Below, in pieces: positions 51,857-59,613 of a DNA stretch of 64,000 nucleotides (position 1 is its first letter; every line of letters starts with the position of its first letter). The position numbers and the translations under genes are program-made. The notes under the pieces are model-generated. The model had not been told where the DNA came from. It saw nothing but the letters and a program-made list of their open reading frames with translations, and ran no database searches. The stretch is taken from contig NZ_CP069338.1 of the NCBI RefSeq assembly GCF_016859125.1, forward strand, positions 5,085,501 to 5,149,500, in the 5' to 3' direction. Source of the DNA: Archangium violaceum (GTDB lineage Bacteria > Myxococcota > Myxococcia > Myxococcales > Myxococcaceae).

Positions 51857-52225
51857 ATGACGCGAGAAAACGGATTGCCTGGCCTCGAGCGCTTGACGGA
51901 GGTGTGCAGGAGGAGTGGCATCCCCGCCGAGCTCGAACCGCCGAGCCTCCACCCTCCCCGGCCTGGGGAAAAGGTAGGAGACCTGCCTTTCGACCCTGTG
52001 CTTGCCGCCGTCTATGCGCGCTCGCGGCGCATGGCGTTTGGCGGTGAGCTGGATGGTTTCCATCTTTATCGGGTCGACAATGTGAGCGACCTTGTCAGGG
52101 AGAATGAGGGGGTCGCTGGGGATGGCCGGAAGTCTTTCGAACCTCCCTGCTCGTTTTCGCGGGGGAGCCGACCCTGCTCTATTCCACAGTGGGTGGGCCA
52201 GGTGCTGGCGGCGGCCAACACCTGA
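51857..52225 (+). pseudogene. frameshifted SMI1/KNR4-like gene
   Basis: ATG 51857 (GGTGAGGAGAG upstream) encodes an N-terminus MTRENGLPGLERLTEVCRR, LHPPRPGEKVGDLPFDPVLAAV, ARSRRMAFGGELDGFHLYRV. After about residue 80 the family-like ending appears in another frame (EVFRTSLLVFAGEPTLLYST), indicating a frameshift near 52,110-52,130. After that the C-terminus is lost. It resembles immunity proteins of the SMI1/KNR4 type and is probably an orphan immunity gene in decay. Confidence 0.65.
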
Positions 52226-52239
52226 CTTCCGTAGTGGGG

Positions 52240-52971
52240 CTACGGGTTCGAGGTCTTCGCCAGCGCCTCCACGGTCGCGGAGATGACGGCCGGGTTGGTC
52301 AGCATCATCTGGTGCGCGAGCACGAAGAAGGTGCGCTCGGTGGCGCCGGGCAGGCGCGCGCTGTCAGCGGGGATCACGGTGCTGTCGAGCGGCGTCCAGA
52401 AGGAGAAGACCTCGGTGTCGCCGAACGGGTTCTCGCGGCGGTTCAGCTCGCGCAGGAACTCGCTGTCCGGGCGCATCTGCACCAGCGCGGGGTCCGCCTT
52501 CAGATACGCCGCCCTCGTGCCGTGGTGCGGCCCCGAGATGGAGACGAAGCGCCTCACGCGGGGCTGGCCTCCCAACTCCTGCATCCAATAGCGCGAGGAC
52601 AGCGTCCCCTGGCTGAACGCCACCACGTCGATGCGCTCGGCTCCGGTGCGCTTGCGCAGGCCCTCCGCCGCGCGGCGGATCTGATAGGCCATCACCTCGA
52701 TGGGCAGCTGGCCGTTGTTGGGGTGCAGGCGCACCGCGTGGAGCCGCTCCCTTGGCCATCCCGCCTCCTCGAACGCGTCCCTCATCGCGAAGAAGGAGCC
52801 CGGTGTCTCGTCGGTGCCGTGCACGAACAGCACGGGTACGTACTCGGGCGGAGGCGTGGGACGGGCCTCGGGCACGCTGGCGCAGCCCGTCACGACGGCG
52901 AGCAGCGCCAGCACGAGGGCCCGCGACGCCCGGCGAGCGCGCGGAGAGAGGTGACGGAGAGCGGTGGACAT
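52240..52971 (-). CDS. lipoprotein alpha/beta-hydrolase (lipase-like)
   Basis: A 243-residue lipoprotein (LALLAVVTGC, Cys about 29) with a lipase-like fold. The oxyanion strand VPVLFVHGTDETPGSFFAMRDAF is followed by the nucleophile elbow VVAFSQGTLSS (Ser about 122), and PHHGTRAAYL is typical of lipases that act on ester lipids. The terminal His is in VLAHQMMLTNP. The family resembles triacylglycerol lipases/esterases such as LipA-type. The start at 52971 fits a lipoprotein signal. It is downstream of another lipase gene on the same strand. Confidence 0.8.
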   Translation of the reverse strand: MSTALRHLSPRARRASRALVLALLAVVTGCASVPEARPTPPPEYVPVLFVHGTDETPGSFFAMRDAFEEAGWPRERLHAVRLHPNNGQLPIEVMAYQIRRAAEGLRKRTGAERIDVVAFSQGTLSSRYWMQELGGQPRVRRFVSISGPHHGTRAAYLKADPALVQMRPDSEFLRELNRRENPFGDTEVFSFWTPLDSTVIPADSARLPGATERTFFVLAHQMMLTNPAVISATVEALAKTSNP

Positions 52972-53009
52972 GCGGGACTCCAGGTCGACGGCGGGGCCCG
53001 CTGTGTATC

Positions 53010-54146
53010 TCAGGTCTCCAGCAGGACGAAGTCCACCACGGTGCTCCACAGGCGCTCGAACTGGAGCCGGCGGAAGCCGGAGCCCGAGATGAGCCAGTCC
53101 ACGTGCGGGGGCCGGTGCGCCGGTTGGTCGAAGTGGCCGATGGCGTCCAGGTGGTCCGCGCGGACCGCCGCCAGCACCCGCCCGTACACCTGCGAGCGCG
53201 TCGGGACGATGCCGTCACAGGCCTGGGGGCCCGGCATCGCCCCGTAGGCTTCCACCAGCGCCGCCATCTGCGCCGGCGTGTGCAGGGGAATCGCCGTGAG
53301 AGGCATGTTCTGGGCTCGCCCGTAGAGGAACGAGTACACCGTGTGTGTGAGCTGGGCGTAGGGATCCAACCCCGCGCTCAGGCGCGCTCGAAACGAGGGC
53401 GGCCGGGCCTGGGTGATGACCGAGCCGTAGCGCACCCCGGGCCGGTCCTGCGTGCCCGCGTTGAAGAGATCGATGCCCTCGGGGGTGAGCTGGGGGACGA
53501 GCGAGGCGTCGTTGCCCACGTCGCCCAGGAAGCGGACCAGCTCCTCCCGGCGCTCGACGGAGAAGTCTCCCAGGAGCTGCTCGAAGAGCTGGTCCAGGAT
53601 GGTCGGGCGGAACCCGAGCTGCTCGTCCCAGCGCGTCAGCAGGCTCCCGAGCCGGAAGGCCACGGTCAGCGGCAGCCGCCCGAAGCGCAGCACGTACACC
53701 GTGAAGAGGGACAGCAGTTGCAGCAGCTTCTGTCCGAAGAGCCCCAGGAAGAAGGACGCCAGCGGCGTGCCCGCGTGAGGCGTGGACACCGTCACCACCG
53801 TGCGCACCCGGCGGGCGAAGGGCTCCGTGTCGATGCCCTCGCCCAATGAGGCGCTCGGGCTGACGAAGAGCCGCGCGTCCAGTCCTCCCGTGGAGTGACC
53901 GATGAGGTGGATGGGGCCGTCGTCGTCCCTGGCCCCGCTGGCCTCGATGGCCCTGAAGAGATCCGCGGCACGCGTGCGGATGGAGCCGGTGGGGTGCGAG
54001 AGCACCTGGACCACCTCGACCTCCACGCCGCGGCGCGCCATCTCCGCCACGAAGTAGTCGCGCACGTGCCCGAAGTAGAGCAGCTCTCCCAGGTTGGCGA
54101 AGCCGAAGAAGCCGGGGACCAGATAGATGTGGTGCTTCGTCGCCAT
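53010..54146 (-). CDS. alpha/beta-hydrolase (triacylglycerol lipase-like)
   Basis: A 378-residue protein without signal peptide. It has IYLVPGFFGFANLGELLYF (oxyanion), IHLIGHSTGGLDARLF (Ser nucleophile), STPHAGTPLASFF and HLDAIGHFDQP (His). Long helices between (LRFGRLPLTVAFRLGSLL) may form a lid. The start is close to GGGAGGA, with a short spacer; TTG at 54155 is an alternative. Likely an intracellular or surface lipase; no chaperone gene (lif) is nearby. Confidence 0.8.
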   Translation of the reverse strand: MATKHHIYLVPGFFGFANLGELLYFGHVRDYFVAEMARRGVEVEVVQVLSHPTGSIRTRAADLFRAIEASGARDDDGPIHLIGHSTGGLDARLFVSPSASLGEGIDTEPFARRVRTVVTVSTPHAGTPLASFFLGLFGQKLLQLLSLFTVYVLRFGRLPLTVAFRLGSLLTRWDEQLGFRPTILDQLFEQLLGDFSVERREELVRFLGDVGNDASLVPQLTPEGIDLFNAGTQDRPGVRYGSVITQARPPSFRARLSAGLDPYAQLTHTVYSFLYGRAQNMPLTAIPLHTPAQMAALVEAYGAMPGPQACDGIVPTRSQVYGRVLAAVRADHLDAIGHFDQPAHRPPHVDWLISGSGFRRLQFERLWSTVVDFVLLET

Positions 54147-54289
54147 TCCTCCCAACCTTCCGGGGTCTGGGCCTCCAACTCAAGCGCGACGTGCATCCTC
54201 CCGTCCATCCGCTCGGGTTGACGCCGCTCCTCTCCCGGGCAACAAGGGGCACTCCCCTTTCCCCTCAAAACCGGAAGGAATGCCCGCCC

Positions 54290-56344
54290 ATGCGACGATT
54301 GCTTGCTCTCGGCCTCCTGTGGGCCCTCCCCGCTGTCGCGGAGGAGGGCATGTGGACCTATGACGGCTTCCCCCGCGAGGCCGTGAAGGCCGCCCATGGC
54401 TTCGAGCCCTCGCAGGCCTGGTTGGATCGCTTGCGGCTGTCCTCGGTCCGGCTGGCGGGCGGGTGCTCGGCGAGCTTCGTGTCGCCGGAGGGCCTGGTGA
54501 TGACCAACCACCACTGCATCCGCTCCTGCGTGCAGGATCTGTCCTCCTCCAAGCGCGACTACCTCGCCACCGGCTTCCTCGCGAAGGAGCTGAAGGATGA
54601 GCTGCGCTGCCCCAAGGTGGAGGCGAATCAGCTCGTCGAGATGACGGACGTCACCGCGCGCCTCCAGGGCGTCACCCGGGGGCTGAGCGGCGCGGCCTTC
54701 AACACCGCCCTCAAGGCGGAGATGTCGAAGATCGAGGGCGAGTGCGCCACCGGGCCGGAGCTGCGCTGCGACGTGGTGACGCTCTTCAACGGTGGCAGGT
54801 ACCAGCTCTACAAGTACCGCCGCTTCCAGGACGTGCGCCTGGCCTTCGCGCCCGAGTTCTCCATGGCCGCCTTCGGTGGGGACCCGGACAACTTCAACTT
54901 CCCGCGCTTCGGCCTGGACGCGGCCTTCCTGCGCGTGTGGGACGCCAATGGCCAGCCGCTGAAGACCGGGAGCTACCTGCCCTGGGCGAAGGACGGCGCG
55001 AAGGAGGGGGACCTGGTCTTCGTCTCCGGCCACCCGGGCTCCACCAATCGCCAGAGCACCGTGGCGGAGCTGGAGTTCGAGCGGGACGTGTCGCTCCCGT
55101 TCTTGCTGGTCTACATGGCGGAGCGGCGGGGGATGCTGCGCGAGTATGCCTCCTCCTCGCCGGAGCGCTTCCGTACCTCGCGCGCCAGGCTGCGCTCGGT
55201 GGAGAACGCGCTGAAGGGGATGTGGGGCCGGCATCAGGCTCTCGCGGAGCCCTCGCTGCTCGCCGGCAAGCGCAAGGCCGAGGCGGAACTGCGCGCCAGC
55301 GTGGCGGCGGACCCGAAGCTGAAGGACCACGTGGGCGCCTGGGATGCCATCGCCCGGGCCCTGGACGCCTACCGCCCGCTGATGGCCGAGTACCGGCTGG
55401 AGGAGGTCGGTTTTGGTTTCGCCTCCGAGCTCTTCGACATCGCGAGGCACCTCGTGCGCGCGGCGGACGAGCGGCCCAAGCCCAACACGGAGCGGTTGCG
55501 CGAGTACACCGAGGGCCAGCTCCCGGCGCTGCGCCAGCAGTTGCTGCGCGAGGCTCCCATCACCCCGGAGTTCGAAATCGTCTCGATGACCTTCGGCTTC
55601 AACAAGCTGCGCGAGACGCTGGGCGCGGATGATCCCTTCGTCCAGGTGGTGCTCGGCCGCGAGGCCCCGGAGGACCTGGCGCGCGCGCTGGTGAAGGGCA
55701 CGAAGCTCTTCGACGTGAAGGAGCGCCAGCGGCTGCTCGAGGGTGGCAAGGCCGCGGTGGAGGCGTCGAAGGATCCGATGATCCTCCTCGCGCGCCGGGT
55801 GGACGCGCGGGCGCGTGAGGTGCGCAAGCGCTACGAGGACACGGTGGAGTCGGTGCTGAACAAGAACGGCGAGCTGCTCGCGCAGGCCCGGCTGGCGGTC
55901 CAGGGCACCTCGGGCTACCCGGACGCCACCTTCACCCTGCGCCTCAACTACGGCGTGGTGAAGGGCTGGGAGCAGAGCGGCCGGCAGGTGTCTCCGCTGA
56001 CGACGTTCGCCGGTGCCTACGCGCGCCACACGGGCAAGGAGCCCTTCCGGCTTCCGGACTCGTGGTTGAAGGCCCGGGGCAAGGTGCCCGGCGAGACGCC
56101 GCTCGACATGGCCACCACCAACGACATCATCGGCGGCAACTCGGGCTCGCCCATGGTGGACCGCGAGGGGCGCGTGGTGGGTCTCATCTTCGACGGCAAC
56201 CTGCAGTCGCTCGGCGGTGATTACGCCTACGTGCCGGAGACCAACCGCGCCGTCGCCGTTCATGGCGAGGGCCTCCTGCGGGCCCTCGAGCACATCTACG
56301 GCGCTTCGCGGTTGGTGAAGGAGCTGCGCGCCAACCAGCGGTAG
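54290..56344 (+). CDS. S46-family dipeptidyl-peptidase (DPP7-type)
   Basis: A 684-residue exported serine exopeptidase that removes dipeptides from N-termini. It has a short signal peptide (MRRLLALGLLWALPAVA), the catalytic His in SPEGLVMTNHHC, and catalytic Ser in DIIGGNSGSPMVD. Family length (about 700) fits. Eighteen residues after the Ser, the specificity position is Gly (GLIFDGN), as in DPP7-type enzymes preferring hydrophobic P1 residues; DPP11-type enzymes have Arg there. The start at 54290 has GGAAGGAA about ten bases upstream. Probably used on peptides from prey. Confidence 0.9.
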   Translation: MRRLLALGLLWALPAVAEEGMWTYDGFPREAVKAAHGFEPSQAWLDRLRLSSVRLAGGCSASFVSPEGLVMTNHHCIRSCVQDLSSSKRDYLATGFLAKELKDELRCPKVEANQLVEMTDVTARLQGVTRGLSGAAFNTALKAEMSKIEGECATGPELRCDVVTLFNGGRYQLYKYRRFQDVRLAFAPEFSMAAFGGDPDNFNFPRFGLDAAFLRVWDANGQPLKTGSYLPWAKDGAKEGDLVFVSGHPGSTNRQSTVAELEFERDVSLPFLLVYMAERRGMLREYASSSPERFRTSRARLRSVENALKGMWGRHQALAEPSLLAGKRKAEAELRASVAADPKLKDHVGAWDAIARALDAYRPLMAEYRLEEVGFGFASELFDIARHLVRAADERPKPNTERLREYTEGQLPALRQQLLREAPITPEFEIVSMTFGFNKLRETLGADDPFVQVVLGREAPEDLARALVKGTKLFDVKERQRLLEGGKAAVEASKDPMILLARRVDARAREVRKRYEDTVESVLNKNGELLAQARLAVQGTSGYPDATFTLRLNYGVVKGWEQSGRQVSPLTTFAGAYARHTGKEPFRLPDSWLKARGKVPGETPLDMATTNDIIGGNSGSPMVDREGRVVGLIFDGNLQSLGGDYAYVPETNRAVAVHGEGLLRALEHIYGASRLVKELRANQR

Positions 56345-56369
56345 CGGGACAGGGGTGGGGGATGGACGA

Positions 56370-56395
56370 CCCTCACCCCGGCCCTCTCCCCGGGA
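56370..56395. repeat. dispersed palindromic repeat, copy 2
   Basis: CCCTCACCCCGGCCCTCTCC followed by CCGGGAG matches the element at 16084-16117, here truncated on the right. It lies between the S46 gene and the convergent OsmC gene. Confidence 0.7.
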
Positions 56396-56397
56396 GC

Positions 56398-56937
56398 TCA
56401 GGCCGCGACGGAGCCGCTCGTCTTCGTCACGCGGCCGGAGATGGCCGTGGGGTTGAGGATGTTGTCGAACATCGGGCTGGTCTTCTCCGCCGCCTTGCGG
56501 ATCTCCTCCAGCGTGGCCGCGTCCGCGTCGGTGTCCACCTCGACGGTGTACTGGAGCTCGGAGAAGCCCGCGCGCACCGTCGGGTCCAGGTTGAGGTAGC
56601 CGCGCAGGTCGAACGGCGCGCTCACCTTGATGCGCAGGTTGCGGTAGTCCAGGTTGCGCATCCGCGCCTGCGTCACCCAGCCGATCGTCAGGCACGTCCC
56701 CAGCGACGCCAGCAGCAGCTCCATCGGGTCGATGTGCTGGTCCTTGCCGCCCAGCGCCGCGGGCTCGTCGGTCTCCAGCGTGAAGGAGCGGGCCCGCGTC
56801 ACCGCCTGGGCTCCATCGCGCCACTCCGTCACCGTCTCGAAGCGGCCCTTGCCCGCCTCCGGGTTGGCGGACACGTGCTCCTTCGTCTTGTGGAGGGTGT
56901 CGAGGTCGAGCGTGCAGCAGCTGCCGATGTTTGCCAT
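56398..56937 (-). CDS. OsmC-family protein
   Basis: A 179-residue OsmC/Ohr-like protein. It has DEPAALGGKDQHIDPMELLLASLGTCLTIGWV with the redox Cys, and a second Cys site is not in the Ohr position. Strands RIKVSAPFDLRGYLNLDPTVRAGFSEL and a late helix MFDNILNPTAISGRV complete the fold. Some members reduce organic hydroperoxides; this subgroup is unassigned. AGGAG seven bases upstream fixes the start at 56937. Confidence 0.85.
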   Translation of the reverse strand: MANIGSCCTLDLDTLHKTKEHVSANPEAGKGRFETVTEWRDGAQAVTRARSFTLETDEPAALGGKDQHIDPMELLLASLGTCLTIGWVTQARMRNLDYRNLRIKVSAPFDLRGYLNLDPTVRAGFSELQYTVEVDTDADAATLEEIRKAAEKTSPMFDNILNPTAISGRVTKTSGSVAA

Positions 56938-57014
56938 GGCTTTCTCCTGAGGAGGGCGAGGGACTCCGACGGTAGGTCGGCATCGTCGCGCGCCGCAAGC
57001 GACGCCCCGTGCTC

Positions 57015-57413
57015 TCACGGAGAGTGGTGGCCGGTGCCCGGACTTCGAGTCCAGGCCCAATACAGGAGCGTGCCCAGCACCCCCGCCCAGGGCACGTAGG
57101 GCGCTCCCGCGAGCACTCCCTCCATACACAAGTGAACACGGCACTCGGGCCGGTTCAGCGTGGTGCACGCGCCGAGCAGCAGCGGCACGTGGCTTGCGAT
57201 GAATCCCATGCCGAGCCCGCGAATCACGTCTCCGCGCACCCACCGGCGCTTCAGCACCCGCCACACCGTGGGCAGCAACACGAACGTGGCCAGCGCGGCG
57301 AGCGCCAGCTTCTGGTGCCGCACCTCGATGGCGAGCACCAGCACGCCCAGCGTCAGCAGCAGCGGTGGCCAGAGCGGGGCGTGTTCATCCTGTTCTTCCT
57401 CGGGCGCGGACAT
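57015..57413 (-). CDS. small multi-pass membrane protein
   Basis: A 132-residue protein with about four membrane segments (LLLTLGVLVLAIEV, LALAALATFVLLPTVW, RGLGMGFIASHVPLLLGACTTL, VPWAGVLGTLLYWAW). Acidic N-terminus. No recognised family. It lies upstream of the OsmC gene on the same strand, 78 bases away, and is divergent from the cyclase-domain gene. Confidence 0.7.
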   Translation of the reverse strand: MSAPEEEQDEHAPLWPPLLLTLGVLVLAIEVRHQKLALAALATFVLLPTVWRVLKRRWVRGDVIRGLGMGFIASHVPLLLGACTTLNRPECRVHLCMEGVLAGAPYVPWAGVLGTLLYWAWTRSPGTGHHSP

Positions 57414-57703
57414 GGACGGACCTCAACAGTAACAGGCGGACACTCGTGTGACGGCACTGTCACATCCCCGACGCATCTCCGGTCCCCGCGCTGGCCCCGC
57501 GTTGTGCGTTGCGTCAGGGATGAATTACTTTCATCGCAGTCAAAAGGTAGGGTTGAGGCGTGGTTGTGGGGCGCCTCGTCCCGACCGGGCTTTCGAGGAC
57601 GCCCGGGTTTCACTCGCCGCCAGGCTGGGGGGTCTGGAGACCAAGCGAGTATCGGTCGGGTAACATTCGCATCTGTCTGGTCGGGGGGGAAGGAGACGCG
57701 TTG

Positions 57704-58309
57704 ATGATGGCGGAGGTACCGCAACCGGAACCCAGGAAGGTAGCGACCATCATGTTCACGGACATGGTGGGGCTCAGCCCCGAAGCCCGGCGGGACGAGG
57801 CGCTCAACAATGAGCTGCGCGAGGAGCATGGACGGCTCGTGCGCGGACTGCTGTCCGGACATGGAGGACGCGAAATCAAGAGGCTGGAGGACGGCTTCCT
57901 CGTCGAGTTCGACGAGGCGCTGCCGGCGGTGGCGTGCGCGCTGGAGCTGCAGTCGGCGTTGTGCGCGCGCAACGAGTGCGTGCCGTCCGCGCGACGGGTG
58001 GAGTTGCGCATCGGCATCCACCTGGGCTCGGTGGTGCACCGGGACGGAGACGTCTTCGGCGAGGGAGTGAACCTGGCCGCGCGGCTGGAGTCGCTCGCAC
58101 GGCCCGGCTCCCTCTACGTCAGCGAGCCGGTGGTACTTCAGGTGCGCAGCCAGGTGCTGGCCCCCGTGGTGCGGCTCGGCCGGAGCGACTTGAAGAACAT
58201 CCGCCTGCCGGTGCCCGTCTACCGCATCGACCCACCCGTGCGCCGCCGCCGCCGCTCGTGGATGTCACGCCTGCGGGGCCTGCTGCCCGGAGGCCGCGCC
58301 CGGAGCTGA
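57704..58309 (+). CDS. adenylate/guanylate cyclase-domain protein
   Basis: A 201-residue cytosolic protein consisting of a class III cyclase domain. It begins VATIMFTDMVGLSPEARRDE, where the metal Asp is present, and contains IKRLEDGFLVEFDEALPAVACALELQ, with a DG metal-binding pair, and RIGIHLGSVVHRDGDVFGEGVNLAARLESLARPG. The C-terminal tail is very basic (RRRRRSWMSRLRGLLPGG). Catalytic residues for transition-state stabilisation (N/R in VNLAARLE) are present, so it may make cAMP. AGGAG at 57691-57695 precedes the ATG. Confidence 0.85.
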   Translation: MMAEVPQPEPRKVATIMFTDMVGLSPEARRDEALNNELREEHGRLVRGLLSGHGGREIKRLEDGFLVEFDEALPAVACALELQSALCARNECVPSARRVELRIGIHLGSVVHRDGDVFGEGVNLAARLESLARPGSLYVSEPVVLQVRSQVLAPVVRLGRSDLKNIRLPVPVYRIDPPVRRRRRSWMSRLRGLLPGGRARS

Positions 58310-58321
58310 GCACTCCGCGTG

Positions 58322-58347
58322 ATGGGGGCGCTAAGGTGCGCCCCCAT
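58322..58347 (+). promoter_or_regulatory. hairpin sequestering the GST start codon
   Basis: ATGGGGGCGC (58322-58331) and GCGCCCCCAT (58338-58347) pair perfectly with the loop TAAGGT. The right arm contains the first two bases of the GST start codon at 58346. It lies between the cyclase stop and the GST gene and could act as a terminator or a translational block. Confidence 0.55.
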
Positions 58348-58996
58348 GAAAGAGCTCACCCTCGTCGTCGCCTCGAAGAACTACTCCTCCTGGTCGCTGC
58401 GGCCCTACCTCGCGCTCGCCCACACCGGGCAGCCCTTCCGCGAGGTGGTGGTGCAGTTGGACAAGCCGGACACCGCCGCGAACATCGCGAAGTACTCGCC
58501 CAGCGGCCGGGTGCCCGCGCTGCTGCACGGAGACCTCGTCATCTGGGACTCGCTGGCCATCTGCGAGTACCTGGCCGAGCTGTTCCCCCAGGCGAAGCTG
58601 TGGCCCGAGGCCCAGGCCGCTCGCGCCGTGGCGCGCTCCGTCACCGCGGAGATGCACTCGAGCTTCATGAACCTGCGCAACCACATGTCGATGAACATCC
58701 GCGCCCGCCGGCCCGGGGAGGGACGAGCCCCTGGCGTCGCCGAGGACATCGCGCGCATCACCTCGCTGTGGAAGGAGTGCCGCGCGCGCTTCGGACAGGG
58801 AGGGCCGTTCCTCTTCGGCGCCTTCTCCATCGCGGACGCCTTCTACGCGCCCGTCGTCACGCGCTTCGTCACCTATGGCGTGGAGCTGGACGCGGAGTGC
58901 GCCGCCTACCGGGACGCGGTGCTGGCCCTGCCGGCCCTGAAGGCCTGGACGGAGGCCGCCCGCAGCGAGCCGCCCGTGGCGCGCTACGAGAAGTAG
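58346..58996 (+). CDS. glutathione S-transferase-like protein
   Basis: A 216-residue cytosolic GST. The thioredoxin-like half reads LTLVVASKNYSSWSLRPYLALAHTGQPF (Ser at the active position), YSPSGRVPALLHGD and the glutathione-binding DSLAICEYLAELFP. The all-helical half includes FLFGAFSIADAFYAPVVTRF, with the usual N-cap Asp. No specific substrate. The start codon lies in a hairpin and no good ribosome site is visible. Confidence 0.9.
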   Translation: MKELTLVVASKNYSSWSLRPYLALAHTGQPFREVVVQLDKPDTAANIAKYSPSGRVPALLHGDLVIWDSLAICEYLAELFPQAKLWPEAQAARAVARSVTAEMHSSFMNLRNHMSMNIRARRPGEGRAPGVAEDIARITSLWKECRARFGQGGPFLFGAFSIADAFYAPVVTRFVTYGVELDAECAAYRDAVLALPALKAWTEAARSEPPVARYEK

Positions 58997-59002
58997 GCGC
59001 TC

Positions 59003-59605
59003 CTACAAGCCCAGCGCCTTGAGCTGCGCGTCGAAGGACTGGGCGGTGGTGAAGAGGTGGCCGCGGATGCCGAGCGCGTTCGCGGCCTGGACGTACTCGT
59101 TCACGTCGTCGAAGAAGGCGGCCTCCTCGGGGGCACAGCCCGCGCGCGCGAGCGCCTCCTTGTAGATGGCGGGCTCCGGCTTCACGTGGCCCACCTCGCA
59201 GCTGAGCACCAGGCTGTCGAAGCGCTCCAACACCGGCAGCAGGGGCCGCAGGTAGGCCACGTGCAGCACGTTGGTGTTGGAGAGCAGCACCAGCTTCACC
59301 CGCCCCACCAGCCCCTCCACCCGCGGCAGCACCGCCTCGTGAATGGTGAAGTGGCAGTTCCACAGGGCGTTGAACTCGTCCATCGGCAGGTCCACCCCCA
59401 GCGAGCGGCAGATTTCGCGCCTCAGGCCCTCGGGCCCCAGCAGGCCCCGGTTGGCTGGCGTCCAGCTCGTGGCGAGCAGCCGGCTCTCGGCCTCCGCGGG
59501 CGACAGCCCCGCGCGTGCTCCCAGCTTGCGGAAGAGCAGGCCGTTGTCGTGGAAGACCAGGACATTGCCGAGATCGAGGATGACGGCGCGGAGCGGTGAG
59601 GTCAT
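59003..59605 (-). CDS. HAD-family hydrolase (YihX-like)
   Basis: A 200-residue HAD-IA phosphatase. Motif I is AVILDLGNVLV (nucleophile Asp; the second position is Gly as in YihX-type sugar-phosphatases), motif II VLLSNTNV, motif III Lys in VGHVKPEPAIY and motif IV FFDDVNEYV. YihX in E. coli dephosphorylates alpha-glucose-1-phosphate; here the substrate is unknown. The start lies eight bases after the chemoreceptor stop, so the two are probably co-transcribed. Confidence 0.85.
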   Translation of the reverse strand: MTSPLRAVILDLGNVLVFHDNGLLFRKLGARAGLSPAEAESRLLATSWTPANRGLLGPEGLRREICRSLGVDLPMDEFNALWNCHFTIHEAVLPRVEGLVGRVKLVLLSNTNVLHVAYLRPLLPVLERFDSLVLSCEVGHVKPEPAIYKEALARAGCAPEEAAFFDDVNEYVQAANALGIRGHLFTTAQSFDAQLKALGL

Positions 59606-59613
59606 GGCCCTGG

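Noticed and set aside
53792-57139. An 1115-codon minus-strand frame
   Set aside because: It spans the lipase end, the antisense of the S46 peptidase and the OsmC gene in a wrong frame.
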